Source: Paenibacillus polysaccharolyticus (GTDB lineage Bacteria; Bacillota; Bacilli; Paenibacillales; Paenibacillaceae). Taken from it: a stretch of 56,388 bases of DNA. The stretch covers positions 1 to 56,388 of the forward strand of contig NZ_FMVM01000028.1 in assembly GCF_900102085.1 (NCBI RefSeq). Direction: 5' to 3'. Of this stretch, positions 53,408-56,388 are shown piece by piece; position 1 is the first letter of the stretch; each line of letters begins with the position of its first letter. The translations under genes and the position numbers were made by a program. Under the pieces are notes generated by a model that had not been told where the DNA came from, did no database searches, and saw only the letters and a program-made list of their open reading frames with translations.

Positions 53408-54151
53408 TTATAATGAGGATGTATTGTTATTCTTGTTTAATCCCACAGGAATTTTAATTATTTCATCAGGTTTCAGGTCGAATTTAGAAATTAGAATTTC
53501 CTCTGTAACCTTATATGAAAATGGGTCAGGGCGATAATGGCCTGACTTTGTATTTAAAATGATTCCTTTAAGTAAGTCCCCATTTTTCACAAAACATATC
53601 TCACCTGCAGTTCTAACTTTCAAGTCTTTATTATGAACTAGTATGGGGTGTACGATCTGCACATTGTTTATAGTAGTTGAATTGCGATTTAGAACAAGCT
53701 CACTAACAGTCATTGGAGAATTGTAAATAACCAATTCATTTTCTTGATTAACTGTATAAATATACCACAAAGAGTCTTCAAGTAATGAAATATCCTTTCT
53801 AGAACTAATATTTTTAATGTTGAAACTCGCATCGGGTAATGCATTACAATAATTTTTTTGAAAGTAATCTTCATCAAAAACGTAAACTTCTCCTGCATTT
53901 TTTTCATCTTTTTCAATGGTTATATACTGTTGTAAACTGGATAGTGGCAAATTTTCATAATTGTATTGTTCAATTACCTTTTGTAGGACTTGGTTCATTG
54001 TTGCTTCATGAAATTGCGAGGTTTTTATTAAGTGAGCTAAAAAATGTAAACGGACAATTAGTGCACCTATACTCATATCTCCAAATTTGCTGATTTTATC
54101 TCGAAGGATATTTTCATATTGGTTGTTCATTTCTTGTAATTCTATACTCAT
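53408..54151 (-). CDS. Hypothetical protein with SGHYRP motif, partner of the CYTH-M3 fusion
   Basis: A 247-residue minus-strand protein with no signal peptide or membrane segment. The N-terminal ~80 residues look helical; the rest is mixed. Near the C-terminus it has AGEICFVKNG followed by NTKSGHYRPDP. I recall GE...SGHYxP-type endings in assorted uncharacterised bacterial proteins, so this is a motif memory, not a domain call. GAGGGGG eight bases before ATG 54151 supports that start over an upstream frame extension. It starts 16 bases after the preceding gene stop, so the two form an operon. Strongly AT-rich. Confidence 0.75.
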   Translation of the reverse strand: MSIELQEMNNQYENILRDKISKFGDMSIGALIVRLHFLAHLIKTSQFHEATMNQVLQKVIEQYNYENLPLSSLQQYITIEKDEKNAGEVYVFDEDYFQKNYCNALPDASFNIKNISSRKDISLLEDSLWYIYTVNQENELVIYNSPMTVSELVLNRNSTTINNVQIVHPILVHNKDLKVRTAGEICFVKNGDLLKGIILNTKSGHYRPDPFSYKVTEEILISKFDLKPDEIIKIPVGLNKNNNTSSL

Positions 54152-54167
54152 TAAATATTCCCCCTCA

Positions 54168-56333
54168 TCAGTATTTACTTTGCAGTTCTTTGAATTTATT
54201 GAAAAAGTTAAGATAAATTTCCTCTTGTAATAGATCAATATTAAAATCTGTAAGCAGTTGGTATGTGTCTTTACTAGAGCTTTTCTCAAGAAAACTTTTC
54301 ATATCGAATTCATTGTTCAGAATTTTTTGAGCAATAAACTCACCAATTATGAAAGCTATGGGATAGGCAATTATAGATTTAGGGTTATTGTAGAAAAAAG
54401 GAACTTTAGTCCATTCTAACGATATAAATTTAGGGAGTTCCACATTAGAACCATAGTATTTGAGAAGCATTTCATTATAGTGTTTAGACAGAACCTCAGA
54501 ATTTAATGTGACTTTTTGTGATCTTTTAATCTCATAAATCAAGATTTCAAATTCACTCAGCAGCATACTTCTGAAGTAATTCGCTCTAAATTTTTCTAGG
54601 TACATATCTAAATAAAGACTGGGTGATAAATTATTTTCAACATAATGCATAAAAATAGATTCGAAAATACTAGCATGAATTTCGGCTGTTAACTGGGGAA
54701 CTGATCTATACGATTGACCTGCAGGTAAGCCAATGTTCGCAATAGCATGACCTAATTCATGGGCTAAGGAAATCAGGCTTTGTAAGTCAGATTGAAAATT
54801 TATTGATATAAAGGGCCAGTTAGGGCTTACAGCATCTATTAGATAAGAACCAGATCGTTTGTTTTTGGAATTAGTAATATCAATAAATCCTTTAGAGAAA
54901 AAAAATTTGATTTGATTTTGATATGTTAAATCCAGCACTGAGAATGCTTCTAGTATCATATTTTGTGCATCTCTATAAGATATATTTAAACTTTCATGAT
55001 TAATCGGAAATTGAATATCAGTTATCGAATACCGATTTGATTTTAATTTTTGCTTACGAAGTTCCATATATTGATGTAAAGTTTTTATATTTCGGTTATT
55101 TTGTTGCATAATAAATTCTAGTAACTCCTTACGCAGACTTTCATCAGTAACGGAATATTGAAGATGTGATTGCTTATTGAATGTTATAATACCATCTAAG
55201 CAGGAAGAGATTACATTTTTATATTGGTTATATGACTTATATAAATTTTCAAAAGCATTTTTTCTTAAAGTATGATCCGTACTGGATAAAAATGAAGAAT
55301 AGTTTTCTTTGGTTAACTTAAAGCTATTATTATGTGAATCATTGATGTTATCAAAATTGATATCTTTGTTGTATATATCATTGAAAATTTTACGATATAT
55401 TATTTCTTCTGAATCTGTGTAAGTTTCTATTTTTTCTGAATTGATAAATTTAAACCAGATATCTCTCAAGCCCAAAGATTGATTTAATCTTTTTCGATAT
55501 AACTCACTTACTAAATTGTTGTAATAAGTTACTTTACTAAAGTTAACAAGATGATCTAATTCTAATGTTATTTCTTTAACTTTATCTTTGTCAGTAGTTC
55601 CTGTGGTTATTGCAGTGTTTAACCTATTTTTAAGATAAATAAATTTATCTTGCCATTGTTCATCAGAATTATACAGATTGGATGTTTTCCATATACCTGA
55701 ATCTAATATGCTTTTTGCATAATCGTATTTCGAGATGTTGCTTAACTTAGCATCAAATTTTTTTTGAATTATTTCAATTAAAGGTTGGAATTCATTAACA
55801 CTGAGAAGATCTTCCTGAATTCTTTCACTACTCTCTAATTCGCAGACAAAGAGAGTATCAACAATTGCATTAATATCCTTAATGTTTAGGTAATGTACCT
55901 CATCTATGCTAATGTATAAACTTTTTCTATTCACTATCATTCCACGTTTGTGTCTTATTTGGTTTATTATGAATATTGGTTCAATAGTTTCTTTTAAATC
56001 AAAAGGTAAGATTTTTTTTATATGTTCACTAATGTGTCCATCCTCGTTGTCAAACTCATAAATTAGTTCTTGTTTGTCATATTTGGATAACTGCTGTTTT
56101 AGAACCAATTTATTTTGTTTAGAATTTTCAATATTTAGATTGGGAATAAGCGACAAGCTGAATCCGTGTTTGGCTAAATCAAAGTAAACAGTGTCCAAAT
56201 GAATAGTTCGTCTTGATAATTTGAAATTTGCTTCCCAGCCTCCAAATTCTTCACCTTCCCAATTTACTAATTTATTAAATTGTTCTCTACTGGGTATTCT
56301 CAGTTTTATTTCTCGTTCAATCGACTTTTTCAT
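54168..56333 (-). CDS. CYTH domain - M3-family (PepF-like) metallopeptidase fusion
   Basis: A 721-residue minus-strand protein. Residues 1-~200 match a CYTH/triphosphate-tunnel domain: ExExK signature EREIK (6-10), LDTVYFD (46-52), KLVLK (75-79), IDEV (143-146) and ELE (165-167). The LRxR pair expected after the YFD strand is missing (SLSLIP). Residues ~210-721 look like an oligoendopeptidase F (M3) domain: HELGH at 525-529 as zinc site, a likely third ligand Glu551 in TAEIHASIFE, and long flanking helices. RBS GGGAGAA. No signal peptide. I know of no described protein with this pairing. Substrate and role unknown; AT-rich, so probably acquired. Confidence 0.82.
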   Translation of the reverse strand: MKKSIEREIKLRIPSREQFNKLVNWEGEEFGGWEANFKLSRRTIHLDTVYFDLAKHGFSLSLIPNLNIENSKQNKLVLKQQLSKYDKQELIYEFDNEDGHISEHIKKILPFDLKETIEPIFIINQIRHKRGMIVNRKSLYISIDEVHYLNIKDINAIVDTLFVCELESSERIQEDLLSVNEFQPLIEIIQKKFDAKLSNISKYDYAKSILDSGIWKTSNLYNSDEQWQDKFIYLKNRLNTAITTGTTDKDKVKEITLELDHLVNFSKVTYYNNLVSELYRKRLNQSLGLRDIWFKFINSEKIETYTDSEEIIYRKIFNDIYNKDINFDNINDSHNNSFKLTKENYSSFLSSTDHTLRKNAFENLYKSYNQYKNVISSCLDGIITFNKQSHLQYSVTDESLRKELLEFIMQQNNRNIKTLHQYMELRKQKLKSNRYSITDIQFPINHESLNISYRDAQNMILEAFSVLDLTYQNQIKFFFSKGFIDITNSKNKRSGSYLIDAVSPNWPFISINFQSDLQSLISLAHELGHAIANIGLPAGQSYRSVPQLTAEIHASIFESIFMHYVENNLSPSLYLDMYLEKFRANYFRSMLLSEFEILIYEIKRSQKVTLNSEVLSKHYNEMLLKYYGSNVELPKFISLEWTKVPFFYNNPKSIIAYPIAFIIGEFIAQKILNNEFDMKSFLEKSSSKDTYQLLTDFNIDLLQEEIYLNFFNKFKELQSKY

Positions 56334-56388
56334 AAATATAGTTCTCCCATTAATGTAATGTGGTCGTTGGTAATAAATCTTATTACCA

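Noticed and set aside
52580..56388. Second copy of the ssrA 3' end as attachment site
   Set aside because: I found no repeat of TTCGACTCCCCTCGCCTCCA in the rest of the window; it may lie beyond it.

Overview
The window reads as a chromosomal segment of a low-to-mid GC Firmicute, most like Paenibacillus. I base this on protein sequences, strong AGGAGG-type ribosome sites, and a gene order that follows, with gaps, the order I recall from the Bacillus subtilis hprK-lgt-ppaX / his / trxB-rapZ-yvcK-whiA-crh / clpP / cggR-gapA-pgk-tpi-pgm-eno / secG-rnr-smpB-ssrA region. No database search was possible.

Layout. 1-1163: 3' end of a 23S rRNA gene, then eight tRNA genes (Ser, Met, Val, Thr, Asp, Phe, Tyr, Lys) and a strong terminator. 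1263-3786: a PucR/CdaR-type regulator and an MsmX/UgpC-type ATPase for sugar ABC importers. 4052-7491: hprK, lgt, ppaX and a yvoF-like acyltransferase. 7603-16868: histidine operon hisZGDBHAF-hisIE, then hisJ and a PRPP synthetase; hisC is absent. 17049-26350: a sugar locus (membrane AraC-type regulator, cre site, lipoprotein binding protein, two permeases, a TIM-barrel isomerase-like protein and an unrecognised barrel-type enzyme). It has no ATPase of its own, so the MsmX-like ATPase is the obvious partner. 26387-38350: a small lipoprotein, TPR protein, trxB, AI-2E-family membrane protein, glucokinase, rapZ, yvcK, whiA, an HPr-type protein and two secreted proteins. 38534-39505: clpP with a CtsR-type operator over its promoter, and tRNA-Arg, both on the minus strand. 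39846-47363: cggR and the lower-glycolysis operon, with a CggR-type operator. 47462-52647: secG, rnr with a very long Gly/Arg/Lys tail, smpB, and ssrA (tmRNA). 52648-56388: a strongly AT-rich segment behind ssrA with two minus-strand genes unlike the rest of the window.

Carbon control links the window. HprK phosphorylates HPr-type proteins at Ser46; the HPr gene, a CcpA-type cre site, glucokinase, YvcK, CggR and the glycolytic enzymes are all here. RNase R, SmpB and tmRNA form a ribosome-rescue and RNA-decay group.

The best candidate for something undescribed is the AT-rich pair at the right edge. The 721-residue protein fuses an N-terminal CYTH (triphosphate tunnel) domain to a C-terminal M3/oligoendopeptidase-F-type metallopeptidase with HELGH. 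It is followed 16 bases later by a 247-residue protein of unknown function. Their position directly behind ssrA, a common integration site, and their base composition suggest a genomic island continuing beyond the window.
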